DNA from: an uncultured Lachnospiraceae bacterium
Lineage (GTDB): Bacteria; Bacillota; Clostridia; Lachnospirales; Lachnospiraceae
NCBI GenBank assembly: GCA_910584945.1
Contig: CAJUDY010000062.1
Coordinates: 1-14,481 of the forward strand
Length of the DNA: 14,481 nucleotides
Direction: 5' to 3'
The translations under genes were made by a program, and so were the position numbers. The notes under the pieces were generated by a model that was given only the letters and a program-made list of their open reading frames with translations, did not search any database and was not told where the DNA came from. Shown piece by piece: positions 7,181 through 14,481 of the stretch (the first letter of the stretch is position 1; every line of letters begins with the position of its first letter).

Positions 7181-7223
7181 TATCATCTAAAAACGGATAA
7201 AATACAGATAAATAGATAAAATA
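7181..7223 (+). promoter_or_regulatory. Candidate HipB operator and GATAAAATA repeats
   Basis: TATC (7181-7184) and GATA (7196-7199) form a dyad with 11 bases between, close to the E. coli HipB operator TATCC-N8-GGATA, which has 10. Then GATAAAATA (7196-7204), GATAAATA (7207-7214) and GATAAAATA (7215-7223) make a short direct-repeat array. HipB proteins usually repress their own operon, so this is a reasonable binding region, but AT-rich repeats could arise by chance. Confidence 0.4.
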
Positions 7224-7254
7224 TAAACTGTTTTTGAAAAGGAAAGGTGATTCG

Positions 7255-7533
7255 ATGGACGGTTTGGTGTGGGAGACTGCAGAGGAAATCAATGAGCAGC
7301 TTGCAAAACGGATACGAAATATCCGGAGGCGCAGGAAGATCTCCCAGGAGGAATTAAGCCGCAGAAGCGGCGTCAGCTACGGCTCCATAAAAAGATTCGA
7401 GACGTCCGGGCAGATCTCACTGAAGTCCCTGACCAAGATCGCCATGGCTCTGGACTGCGGAGATGAGATCAAAGGACTTTTTACAGCGGTTCCGTATCAG
7501 AGTATTGAGGAGGTCATCCGTGAAAATTCATAA
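7255..7533 (+). CDS. hipB: HipB-type helix-turn-helix antitoxin / autoregulator
   Basis: This 92-residue DNA-binding protein would neutralise a HipA kinase and repress the hipBA operon. Residues about 14-75 form an HTH_3/Cro-C1 domain (LAKRIRNIRRRRKISQEELS, then SGVSYGSIKRFETSGQ and LTKIAMALDC). The short charged tail after the domain is typical of short HipB proteins. ATG 7255 is preferred over an in-frame TTG at 7234, because GGAAAGGTGA (7241-7250) is a ribosome binding site for it. The last 14 bases overlap the start of hipA, which implies translational coupling. The gene looks intact although its partner is broken. The regulator family is certain; the HipB assignment rests mainly on the neighbouring hipA remnant. 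Confidence 0.85.
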   Translation: MDGLVWETAEEINEQLAKRIRNIRRRRKISQEELSRRSGVSYGSIKRFETSGQISLKSLTKIAMALDCGDEIKGLFTAVPYQSIEEVIRENS

Positions 7534-8304
7534 GAAGCTGCAGGTATTTTATAAAGAGAGGCTGGTTGGAACGCTGGCTGTGACCAAAGAGCACAAGGTG
7601 GTGTTTGTATATGCGGACGATTGGCTGGAGAACGGATTTTCCATCAGTCCCTTTTCTCTTCCTTTGAAAAAGCAGGTGTTTATACCTGTGAAAGATTATT
7701 TCCAGGGGTTGTTTGGCTGCTTTGCGGACAGTCTCCCGGACGCATGGAGTATGAATATTCCATCTGCGCAAAAAAATGCGGGATTCCTATGACCGAGACC
7801 AGGCTGTTTGCTTCGAATGTCTGCGACGGATATTTTGGCACCAAAAGATTTGACAGAGGACCGTCAGGGGAACGGATTCACATGCTGACCGCCGCCGCAC
7901 TTTTGGAACTGGATTACCGCCAGCCCAGTCTGGACTACCACAGTCTTATGAAACTGACGAAAATTTTGACGAGGGATAATCAGAAAGAGATGGAGAGCAT
8001 GTTCCGCAGAATGTGTTTTAATGTGTTCGCCCATAACCGGGATGATCACTCGAAAAATTTCTCCTGGCTGCATGACGAGAAGACAGATACCTGGAGCTTA
8101 AGTCCTGCCTATGACCTTACCTACAGTTCGACCTACTATGGAGAACACACCACGACCGTGGATGGCAATGGACGGAATCCGGGAACGAAAGAACTGCTGG
8201 CCGTCGGGGTGCAGGCGGGATTGAAGAAGCAGACGTGTGAAGAGATGATCGGCGAGATCAGCAGCCGCGTGAGGGAGATGCTTGGGGAGTGGGTACGAGA
8301 TTGA
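7520..8304 (+). pseudogene. hipA: hipA kinase toxin, broken by internal deletion and frameshift
   Basis: HipA is a serine/threonine kinase toxin. GTG 7520 is the likely start, with GAGGAGG (7507-7513) upstream. The first frame gives the N-terminal HipA domain up to GCFADSLPDAW (about 76 residues) and would stop at 7792. The second frame resumes at MEYEYSICAKKCGIPM (from about 7744) and runs to 8304. It carries GYFGTKRFDR, the catalytic loop HNRDDHSKNFSW and the metal-binding PAYDLTYS. In intact homologues a long stretch with the glycine/serine loop and the ATP-binding lysine lies between FADSLPDAW and EYS; here the two are adjacent. The total of about 263 codons is well short of the usual 400 or more. 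The kinase N-lobe is absent and the frame is shifted, so activity is very unlikely. A sequencing error alone could not restore the missing region. Confidence 0.9.
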
Positions 8305-8314
8305 TTCGTATATT

Positions 8315-8346
8315 ATATTTTAGTAAATCATAATTGACTAAAATAT
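8315..8346. repeat. Perfect 10-bp dyad in front of hsdR
   Basis: ATATTTTAGT (8315-8324) is the exact reverse complement of ACTAAAATAT (8337-8346), with 12 bases between. The right arm overlaps the -35 box of the hsdR promoter, which is where a repressor would act. It could also be a weak AT-only hairpin after hipA, but no T tract follows it. Confidence 0.7.
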
Positions 8347-8362
8347 GTTTGAGTGATATGGT
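8334..8362 (+). promoter_or_regulatory. Promoter for the hsdRMS operon
   Basis: TTGACT (8334-8339, five of six to consensus) and TATGGT (8357-8362, four of six) are separated by the optimal 17 bases. It is the best promoter-like site between hipA and hsdR and places transcription start near 8370. Confidence 0.65.
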
Positions 8363-8392
8363 GTGGTCAATACAGAATGGAGGAAGGAAAAA

Positions 8393-8431
8393 GTGGATGT
8401 GGGTGTTCTGGAAATGTTGACAGGTAGATAG
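8393..8431 (+). CDS. Possible 12-residue leader peptide upstream of hsdR
   Basis: A GTG codon at 8393 is preceded by a strong ribosome binding site, GGAGG (8379-8383), nine bases upstream. The frame reads VDVGVLEMLTGR and stops with TAG at 8429-8431, 29 bases before hsdR. The site begins about nine bases after the predicted transcription start. It could be a translated leader affecting hsdR expression, or the ribosome binding site may be fortuitous. There is no attenuator hairpin that I can see, and no run of a single amino acid. Confidence 0.3.
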   Translation: MDVGVLEMLTGR

Positions 8432-8460
8432 CGGATACCAAAGAGAAAGAGGATAAAAGA

Positions 8461-11400
8461 ATGCCAGTATTTAATGAAGATACGCGAGTGAAGATTCCAG
8501 CTACGATTCAGTTTTTAAGACTGGGTTACCATTATCAATCCTTGAAAGCGGATGATATTGACATTGATTTCAATACGAAAATATTTGTAAACAGGTGGAA
8601 ACCAGCGTTGGAAAATATCAATGGCCGAGCATTTACTTATGATGAGATAAAGGGTATCATTACCGATATTTACAATGTACTGAAAAACAATGATATGGGA
8701 AAAGAGTTCTATAACTGGCTGATTGATCCCAAAGACCGGGTGAGACTGATTGATTTTGACGACATTACAAAGAATGATTTTGCAGTCGTGGATGAACTGC
8801 CATTCAGTATTGTGGAAGGAACAGAGGAAGGATCTTTCCGTCCGGATATCAATATTTTGATCAATGGAATGCCCCTTGCCTTTCTGGAAGTAAAGAAGCC
8901 CAATAATGACGGCGGCATTCAGAAAGAATTTGACCGGATGATAAACAGGAGACTGAAGAATCCGGATTACCGGAAATTCTTCAATCTGATTCAGTTTGTT
9001 TCTTTTTCCAACAATATGGAGTATGAAGAAGAGGACGATGCAGAAGATGTAAAGGCAGGTTCCTTTTATACGACGCCCAATGGAAAGAACACTGGTTTTT
9101 CTTTTTTCAGAGAAGATGATAAGCAGTACCACGATACATACTCGTATAAAGAAATTGAGACAGATATGATAAAATTCGTGATGAAAGACTGCGGTTACAA
9201 TCCGGAAGAAATAGATACGCCGGAGTTTGCCGAGAACCTGAAAGCGACGACTCCGTGCAACCGTTTTGTAACTTCTGTATTTGACAAGGAACGATTTCTG
9301 TATTATCTGCAGTATGGAATCATGTTTATCGATGGCCGGATTCCAGAGAAGCACATTATGCGCTATCCTCAGTTTTTCGCAACAAGAAAAATTATTGAGA
9401 GACTAAAAGCAGGCGGAAAGGGCGGTATCATCTGGCATACGCAGGGCTCTGGAAAGACAGCAATTGCCGCCTTTTCCAACCGGGTGATCCGGGATTACTA
9501 TGCAAAGAAAGAAATCAGTACCAGATTTTTCTTTGTAGTGGACAGGATTGAGTTACTTAGACAGGCCAGTACGGAATTTAAAAACAGAGGATTGAGGGCT
9601 GTAAACTGTAAGGATAAGGCGAGCTTTACCAAAGAGCTGAACAAGACGCTTTCTACAGATGTCGGCAGTAAAGCAATCGGCGAAATCTGTGTGGTGAATA
9701 TTCAGAAATTTGAAGGAAAGATGCCGGAAGCAAAGAACGATTACAAAGCAAACGTGCAGCGGATTTTCTTTGTGGATGAGGCACATAGAAGTTATTCTTC
9801 TACCGGGGAATTTTTCAAAAACCTCATGACCTGCGATCTGGATGCGGTTTATATTGCACTTACCGGCACGCCGCTGCTTTCGAGAAAAGAGCGCTCCAAT
9901 CTGAAATTTGGGGACTATATCCATAAATATTTCTATGACAAGTCTATCGCGGACGGATATACGCTTAGAATTAAAAAGGAAAATATTGATACGGTAGCAA
10001 AATCAGAAATTAAAAAGAATCTGGAAATCGAAGATAAACAGCTGGAAGACAAAGATGTATTTGAATCAGACGCCTATGTAAACGCGTTGGGAGCTTTTAT
10101 TGAAAAAGATTTTGTGAACTTTCGATTGCAGAATTCTGATCCGTCCATTGGGGGCATGATCGTGTGCAGGACGAACCCTCAGGCAAAAAAAGTGCATGAG
10201 TGGTTCCGGGCAAATTCAAAACTGAATACAGGCCTGGTCATTACAGACACGGACGATCCGAAACAGAAGAAGAGAAATAGAAACCATCAGCTGGATTTCA
10301 GAGAGACGCTTGCTCCGGATATGCTGGTTGTGAATTTTATGCTGACTACGGGTTATGACGTAAAACGTCTGAAAAAGATGTATCTTCTGCGCGGCCCCCA
10401 TGCGCAGTCGCTTTTGCAGACCATATCCAGAGTCAACAGGCCGTACAAATCTCCGAACGGGAAAGTTTATAAATATGGTTATATCGTTGACTTTGTAGAT
10501 ATTGAACAGGAGTATGATAAAACGATCGAAGCCTACATAAAAGAACTGGAAGCAGACCTGAATGAAAACGGTGAAAATGAAGGCTCCCTTTCCGGGCTGG
10601 TGATTGATAAGGAAGATATTAACCGGAAGTATCACAGATACACAGAAGAGCTGGAAGACATTATTTCTACCGATAATCTGGAAAGATTTTCAAAACAGCT
10701 TACCTTCTACAATAAAGAAACACTGCTGAAGATCCGGAGACTGTTAAACGGCATCAAAGAATGCCGTACAGAATTTATTCTTTCCAGAGCGATGGACTAT
10801 GCGGCACAGATTGATTCCGAAAGGAACAAAAAACTGCTGAAGGCAACACAGGAAAGAATTGATTTTGTCAATCTCTCCAGGAATACGGTGGATATGATGG
10901 ACGTGATTTCCAATGAAGAAGTTGTGGAAATCCTGTATGAATTTATAAAAGTGAAGATCATCATTATGGACCTGGGGCAGATCACGCAGGACAACCCGAA
11001 ATTCCAGAGGTTTTCCAGAGTCGTTCAGGACATCCAGAATGAGATAAAGAAGAACAAAAATAAAGGAGATATCAAGATCAGAAAACTGGACGAGCTTCTG
11101 CAGAAGATTTTCAATGATCTGTCCATCTCAGACTTAAGTGATCTGGATGCGATCACGGATGAGCTTCTGGAGGCTCTGGAAAGAGCGAGAAATATCAATT
11201 ATGAAAATGAGAGGCTGTCAAAGCTTTACGGCGGTAACTATGCTTTTGTGAAAACATATCAGGACGCCGTAGGCACGTATCCCGCCGACCGGTCAGAGAT
11301 TGAGAGAACGCTGGTCATTATATACGGTGCGGTAGAAGATGCGCTGGATAAGGAGATCGTGACGATTCAGGGCAGAAAAAACTTTGCCGATTCCGTAAAA

Positions 11401-11508
11401 TCAAAAGTTACAAAAACTCTGTTAAAAGAGGATCTGCACAAAAAAATCAAAAGCTTTTATGCACCGTTGCTTTATGATCTGTACACAAATATACAGTTGT
11501 TTAAATAG
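8461..11508 (+). CDS. hsdR: Type I restriction enzyme, R (restriction/translocation) subunit
   Basis: HsdR is the motor and nuclease subunit of the type I complex. It pulls in unmodified DNA using ATP and cuts it at a distance from the target. The N-terminal PD-(D/E)xK nuclease shows D129 in RPDINILI and E143-x-K145 in FLEVKKP. Superfamily 2 helicase motifs follow in order: Walker A HTQGSGKT with K332, the DEAH box VDEAH (438-442), ALTGTP (motif III), LTTGYDVKRL (motif V) and QTISRVNR (653-660, motif VI). A helical C-terminal region, which docks on the methylase, fills the rest. The 1015-residue length is normal and no break was seen. ATG 8461 has AGGA seven bases upstream. hsdM follows after 15 bases, so the genes form one operon. 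Confidence 0.97.
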   Translation: MPVFNEDTRVKIPATIQFLRLGYHYQSLKADDIDIDFNTKIFVNRWKPALENINGRAFTYDEIKGIITDIYNVLKNNDMGKEFYNWLIDPKDRVRLIDFDDITKNDFAVVDELPFSIVEGTEEGSFRPDINILINGMPLAFLEVKKPNNDGGIQKEFDRMINRRLKNPDYRKFFNLIQFVSFSNNMEYEEEDDAEDVKAGSFYTTPNGKNTGFSFFREDDKQYHDTYSYKEIETDMIKFVMKDCGYNPEEIDTPEFAENLKATTPCNRFVTSVFDKERFLYYLQYGIMFIDGRIPEKHIMRYPQFFATRKIIERLKAGGKGGIIWHTQGSGKTAIAAFSNRVIRDYYAKKEISTRFFFVVDRIELLRQASTEFKNRGLRAVNCKDKASFTKELNKTLSTDVGSKAIGEICVVNIQKFEGKMPEAKNDYKANVQRIFFVDEAHRSYSSTGEFFKNLMTCDLDAVYIALTGTPLLSRKERSNLKFGDYIHKYFYDKSIADGYTLRIKKENIDTVAKSEIKKNLEIEDKQLEDKDVFESDAYVNALGAFIEKDFVNFRLQNSDPSIGGMIVCRTNPQAKKVHEWFRANSKLNTGLVITDTDDPKQKKRNRNHQLDFRETLAPDMLVVNFMLTTGYDVKRLKKMYLLRGPHAQSLLQTISRVNRPYKSPNGKVYKYGYIVDFVDIEQEYDKTIEAYIKELEADLNENGENEGSLSGLVIDKEDINRKYHRYTEELEDIISTDNLERFSKQLTFYNKETLLKIRRLLNGIKECRTEFILSRAMDYAAQIDSERNKKLLKATQERIDFVNLSRNTVDMMDVISNEEVVEILYEFIKVKIIIMDLGQITQDNPKFQRFSRVVQDIQNEIKKNKNKGDIKIRKLDELLQKIFNDLSISDLSDLDAITDELLEALERARNINYENERLSKLYGGNYAFVKTYQDAVGTYPADRSEIERTLVIIYGAVEDALDKEIVTIQGRKNFADSVKSKVTKTLLKEDLHKKIKSFYAPLLYDLYTNIQLFK

Positions 11509-11523
11509 CAGGAGAACCGATAG

Positions 11524-13197
11524 ATGCCGGACATTTTTACATTAGAGAATAAGATCAAACAGATGATCGATGAAATGAAAGGACTTTGCCAGACGAATGG
11601 CTTGTCCAATCAGGCAAGCGAGGAAGTGGTGATTACTTCTGTATTCCTTTATAAGTTTCTGAACGATAAATTTATGGCGAATATGAAAGAGTTTGCCAAA
11701 GATATGGATATGGGTGTGGAAGAAGTTCTGCAGGACGAGGATGTGTTTGCAGGGTTTTATGACAGTTATCCGCAGGATGTGGCTTTTAAGTATGAGGATA
11801 CCATTGAGTGCCTGATTAACAAAGTGGGAAACGATCAGTTTTACAGGCTTTATGATGACGCTCTGGAGAGAATCTCCAACTATCCGGAAAATGAGGAGTT
11901 CAGCATTGATACCGCTGACGGCGGAAGGAAGCCGCTGTTTACCAGAATTACAGAAAATGTGGAAGCGTCCAGACGAAATAATTTTGCACGGAATATCTTT
12001 GGAATCATCAGCCAGGATAAATTTGACTTTGGGGAAGCATTCAGGAACAACTTTGACTTTTACAGTGCTATTTTCGAATATCTGATCAAAGATTATAATG
12101 TAGCCAGCGGCGTATATGCAGAATATTTCACGCCGCAGGTGATTTCTGCCATTATCGCAAAGATTCTGGTGGAAATGTCGCCTGTGGAAGATAAGATCTA
12201 TGATGTATATGATCCGTCGGCCGGTTCCGGGTCACTGGTGCTCCACCTTGCAAATGCGTTGGGAAAAGGGAGCTTTGGAGACAGGGCACAGGTTTATACA
12301 CAGGACATCTCGGGCAAATCCTCCCGATTTCTCAGAACGAACATGCTGCTTAACGGGCTTACCAACAGTCTGGACAATATTATTGAGGGAGATACACTGG
12401 ATACGCCGGCTCATTATACGATCGCGCATGACCCGGGCTCAGGCGTCAGGCAGTTTGACTACATTACCTCAAATCCTCCGTTTAAGATGGATTTTTCCTC
12501 TACACGAAATGCCATTGAACAGAAGTGGGCGGATTCAGAAGTAAGGGATGGAATCAGAAGATTCTTTGCAGGAGTCCCGAAGATTCCCAACAAAAAGAAA
12601 GAATCCATGGGAGTGTATCTGTGCTTTATCCAGCATATTCTCTGGAGCCTGAAAGCGGATGGAAAAGCTGCGATTGTGGTTCCGACAGGATTCATCACAG
12701 CACAGTCCGGGATTGAGAAAACCGTCCGTCAGACCATCGTCGATAAACACTGGCTGAAGGGCGTGATCTCCATGCCTTCCAATATCTTTGCCAATACGGG
12801 AACCAATGTGTCAGTCCTCTTTATCGACAAGTCCAATCAGGATGGAAACATTATGCTGGTCGATGCTTCCAAACTGGGCGAGAAGAGGAAAGAGGGAAAG
12901 AACCAGAAAACGGTGCTTCGTCCGGAAGAAGTCAGAAAAATAGAAGATACATTCATTCATCAGGATGTGGTGGAAGACTTCAGCGTATCGGTCAGCTATG
13001 AACAGATTGCGGAGAAAAATTATTCCCTGTCTGCGGGGCAGTATTTTGAAGTAAAGATTGAGTTTGTGGAGCTCAGTGAGGAAGCATTTCAGCAGAGGAT
13101 GAGGGCGTATGCGGAAAGACTTGATCAGCTGTTTGCGGAAGGGAAAATTTTGGAAAAAGATATAGAGCAAAAGATAAAGGAATTGCAATATGAGTAA
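11524..13197 (+). CDS. hsdM: Type I restriction-modification system, M (adenine methyltransferase) subunit
   Basis: HsdM transfers a methyl group from S-adenosylmethionine to N6 of adenine at the target chosen by HsdS, protecting the host DNA. A helical N-terminal domain (about 1-165) is followed by the Rossmann-like methylase core with motif I DPSAGSGSL (230-238) for cofactor binding and motif IV NPPF (317-320) for the adenine pocket. The YFTPQVISAIIAKILVEM stretch just before motif I is typical of HsdM. The 557-residue length is a little above the usual 500 or so but not abnormal. The start has AGGAG nine bases upstream. The stop overlaps the hsdS start by eight bases, which implies coupled translation. 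All key motifs are intact, so the methylase should be functional. Confidence 0.97.
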   Translation: MPDIFTLENKIKQMIDEMKGLCQTNGLSNQASEEVVITSVFLYKFLNDKFMANMKEFAKDMDMGVEEVLQDEDVFAGFYDSYPQDVAFKYEDTIECLINKVGNDQFYRLYDDALERISNYPENEEFSIDTADGGRKPLFTRITENVEASRRNNFARNIFGIISQDKFDFGEAFRNNFDFYSAIFEYLIKDYNVASGVYAEYFTPQVISAIIAKILVEMSPVEDKIYDVYDPSAGSGSLVLHLANALGKGSFGDRAQVYTQDISGKSSRFLRTNMLLNGLTNSLDNIIEGDTLDTPAHYTIAHDPGSGVRQFDYITSNPPFKMDFSSTRNAIEQKWADSEVRDGIRRFFAGVPKIPNKKKESMGVYLCFIQHILWSLKADGKAAIVVPTGFITAQSGIEKTVRQTIVDKHWLKGVISMPSNIFANTGTNVSVLFIDKSNQDGNIMLVDASKLGEKRKEGKNQKTVLRPEEVRKIEDTFIHQDVVEDFSVSVSYEQIAEKNYSLSAGQYFEVKIEFVELSEEAFQQRMRAYAERLDQLFAEGKILEKDIEQKIKELQYE

Positions 13198-14413
13198 ATT
13201 ATGTGATTGTGTTGAAATTTTGGATTCGAAAAGAATTCCCCTGTCTGAGAAACAGCGGAGAAATAAAAATAAAATATATCCATACTATGGTGCACAGGGT
13301 ATTATAGACTATGTGGATGATTATATTTTTGATGGAGAATATGTCCTAGTTGCTGAAGATGGTAATAATTTAAAGTCATTGAAAGAAAATATTGCAATAT
13401 GGGTTCAGGGAAAGTTCTGGGTAAATAATCATGCACACATACTTGGTAAAAAGAAGGGATATAATTTAAAATATATCTATTATATTCTAAATTTTTTGGA
13501 TTTGCGGAGATATGTGACAGGATCGGCCCAACCTAAATTGAATCAGAATAATTTGGCGAATATTGAGATAAATATACCTGATGAATCTATTCAAAATAAA
13601 ATTGCAGGGGTATTAGGTGCAATTGATGATAAGATAAGAATCAATAAAATTATTAGCGTAGAACTTGAAGAAATGGCAAAAACTATTTACGATTACTGGT
13701 TTTTGCAATTTGAATTTCCAAATGAAGATGGAAAGACATATAAATCATCCGATGGGAAAATGGTTTGGAGCGAAGAATTGAAAAGGGAAATCCCGGAAGG
13801 GTGGGAAATTGATTTTCTCGGAAATTTATTTACATCAAAAAGAGGAATATCATATAATTCAAAAACCATCGAAGGTAATGGTGTACCGATGATAAATTTA
13901 GCCTCTTTCAACATAGATGGAAGTTACAAAAAGGAAGGAATAAAAATATTTTCAGGACAATATACAGAAGACAAAATTGTGAAACCATTTGACTTACTGA
14001 TGTGTAATACTCAACAAACAGCAATAGACTATAAAAAAGATATTATAGGAAAAGCATTTTTAGTTCCTGATATATTTGACAGTGATATTGTTACATCGCA
14101 TCACATAACAACAATACAAGTAAAAAAGGACAATATAAAATACTTTCTTCACAGACTTTTCAATACAGATTATTTTCATAAATATGTTGCTGGATTTACT
14201 AATGGAACCAATATTTTGGGATTGATTTTTACTGGTATTGAAAAATATAAATTGGAAGTACCAGATGATAGAGTGCTGAATAAATTTGCAGAATTGATGT
14301 TGGACATTGAGATGCAGAAAAGTAAAATAATTAAAGAAAATCAAGAACTGGCTTCACTGAGGGATTTTCTTTTGCCATTATTGATGAATGGACAGGTTGG
14401 ATTTAAAAATTAA
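13190..14413 (+). CDS. hsdS: Type I restriction-modification system, S (specificity) subunit
   Basis: HsdS recognises the split DNA target for both methylation and restriction. The 407-residue protein has the usual two-repeat plan: target recognition domain 1 (about 1-135), a conserved coiled-coil spacer (about 135-200) ending in KMVWSEELKREIPEGWE, recognition domain 2 (about 200-350), and a second conserved helical stretch ending in LASLRDFLLPLLMNGQVGF. The two conserved parts form the antiparallel helices that set the spacing between half-sites. ATG 13190 overlaps hsdM by eight bases, with AAAGGA upstream. The gene is clearly richer in A+T than hsdM and hsdR, as is common for specificity genes that exchange recognition domains. 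The DNA target cannot be read from sequence by eye. The gene is complete. Confidence 0.96.
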   Translation: MSKLCDCVEILDSKRIPLSEKQRRNKNKIYPYYGAQGIIDYVDDYIFDGEYVLVAEDGNNLKSLKENIAIWVQGKFWVNNHAHILGKKKGYNLKYIYYILNFLDLRRYVTGSAQPKLNQNNLANIEINIPDESIQNKIAGVLGAIDDKIRINKIISVELEEMAKTIYDYWFLQFEFPNEDGKTYKSSDGKMVWSEELKREIPEGWEIDFLGNLFTSKRGISYNSKTIEGNGVPMINLASFNIDGSYKKEGIKIFSGQYTEDKIVKPFDLLMCNTQQTAIDYKKDIIGKAFLVPDIFDSDIVTSHHITTIQVKKDNIKYFLHRLFNTDYFHKYVAGFTNGTNILGLIFTGIEKYKLEVPDDRVLNKFAELMLDIEMQKSKIIKENQELASLRDFLLPLLMNGQVGFKN

Positions 14414-14431
14414 AATTTGTTAAATGATAAC

Positions 14432-14481
14432 TCAACTTTCCCAGCAGATATTTTCAAACAAAGCCTGTATAAATGCTGCCT
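14432..14481 (-). CDS. Possible C-terminal end of a minus-strand gene (partial)
   Basis: A minus-strand frame enters from the right edge and ends at a TGA at 14432-14434, reading AAFIQALFENICWES. It is convergent with hsdS, 18 bases away. Only 15 residues are visible, so no family can be named and the frame may be chance. In many type I loci a recombinase or a second specificity gene lies here. Confidence 0.25.
   Translation of the reverse strand, partial: AAFIQALFENICWES

Noticed and set aside
7027..7254. Small RNA or tRNA gene in the divergent intergenic region
   Set aside because: No cloverleaf or stable hairpin with a T tract was found; promoters and AT-rich repeats account for the region.
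8515..9354. Minus-strand frame of 279 residues inside hsdR
   Set aside because: It covers the nuclease domain of hsdR, whose motifs are on the plus strand, and its composition is that of an antisense reading.
13190..14413. Phase-variable homopolymer tract in hsdS
   Set aside because: I saw no long single-base or short-unit repeat in the gene that would support slipped-strand switching.

Overview
The window looks like chromosome from a gut-type, moderate-GC Firmicute, most likely a Lachnospiraceae or related Clostridia. This is inferred from AGGAGG-type ribosome binding sites, from the style of the surface protein (acidic linkers, Cys/His motifs, a bacterial Ig-like domain, a KTGDN-type anchor) and from the DUF3990/DUF3791 pair. 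No rRNA, tRNA or CRISPR array was seen.

Layout. (1) About 35-1394 is an IS4-superfamily insertion sequence with one intact transposase on the minus strand and long imperfect inverted ends. (2) Its right end runs in frame into a large surface-protein gene (1334-5092). The first 20 or so codons of that open frame are IS DNA, so the native 5' end has been lost or displaced. A strong terminator follows at 5114-5154. (3) A small coiled-coil protein (5300-5521) and moaC (5565-6062), a molybdenum-cofactor gene, follow on the plus strand and end at a near-perfect hairpin terminator. (4) From 6114 on, the DNA is accessory. A minus-strand pair encodes a DUF3990 ADP-ribosyltransferase-like protein and an overlapping DUF3791-like protein, and it looks like a toxin-antitoxin module. 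Divergent from it is a hipB-hipA pair in which hipB is intact. hipA is broken by an internal deletion that removed the N-lobe of the kinase and shifted the frame. (5) A type I restriction-modification operon, hsdR-hsdM-hsdS (8461-14413), fills the rest. The three genes are tightly spaced and transcribed in the same direction. A good sigma-A-type promoter precedes them, with a perfect 10-bp dyad overlapping its -35 box and a possible 12-codon leader peptide.

How the genes work together. HsdR, HsdM and HsdS form one DNA-modifying and DNA-cleaving complex, with HsdS setting the target site. The DUF3990/DUF3791 pair and the decayed hipBA pair lie beside it, so 6.1-14.5 kb reads as a small defence and toxin-antitoxin island inserted next to housekeeping DNA. 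I found no system that is certainly new. The most unusual signals are the IS-encoded hydrophobic N-terminus of the surface protein, the microhomology-type deletion in hipA that leaves an orphan antitoxin, the DUF3990/DUF3791-like pair, and the dyad-plus-leader arrangement in front of hsdR.
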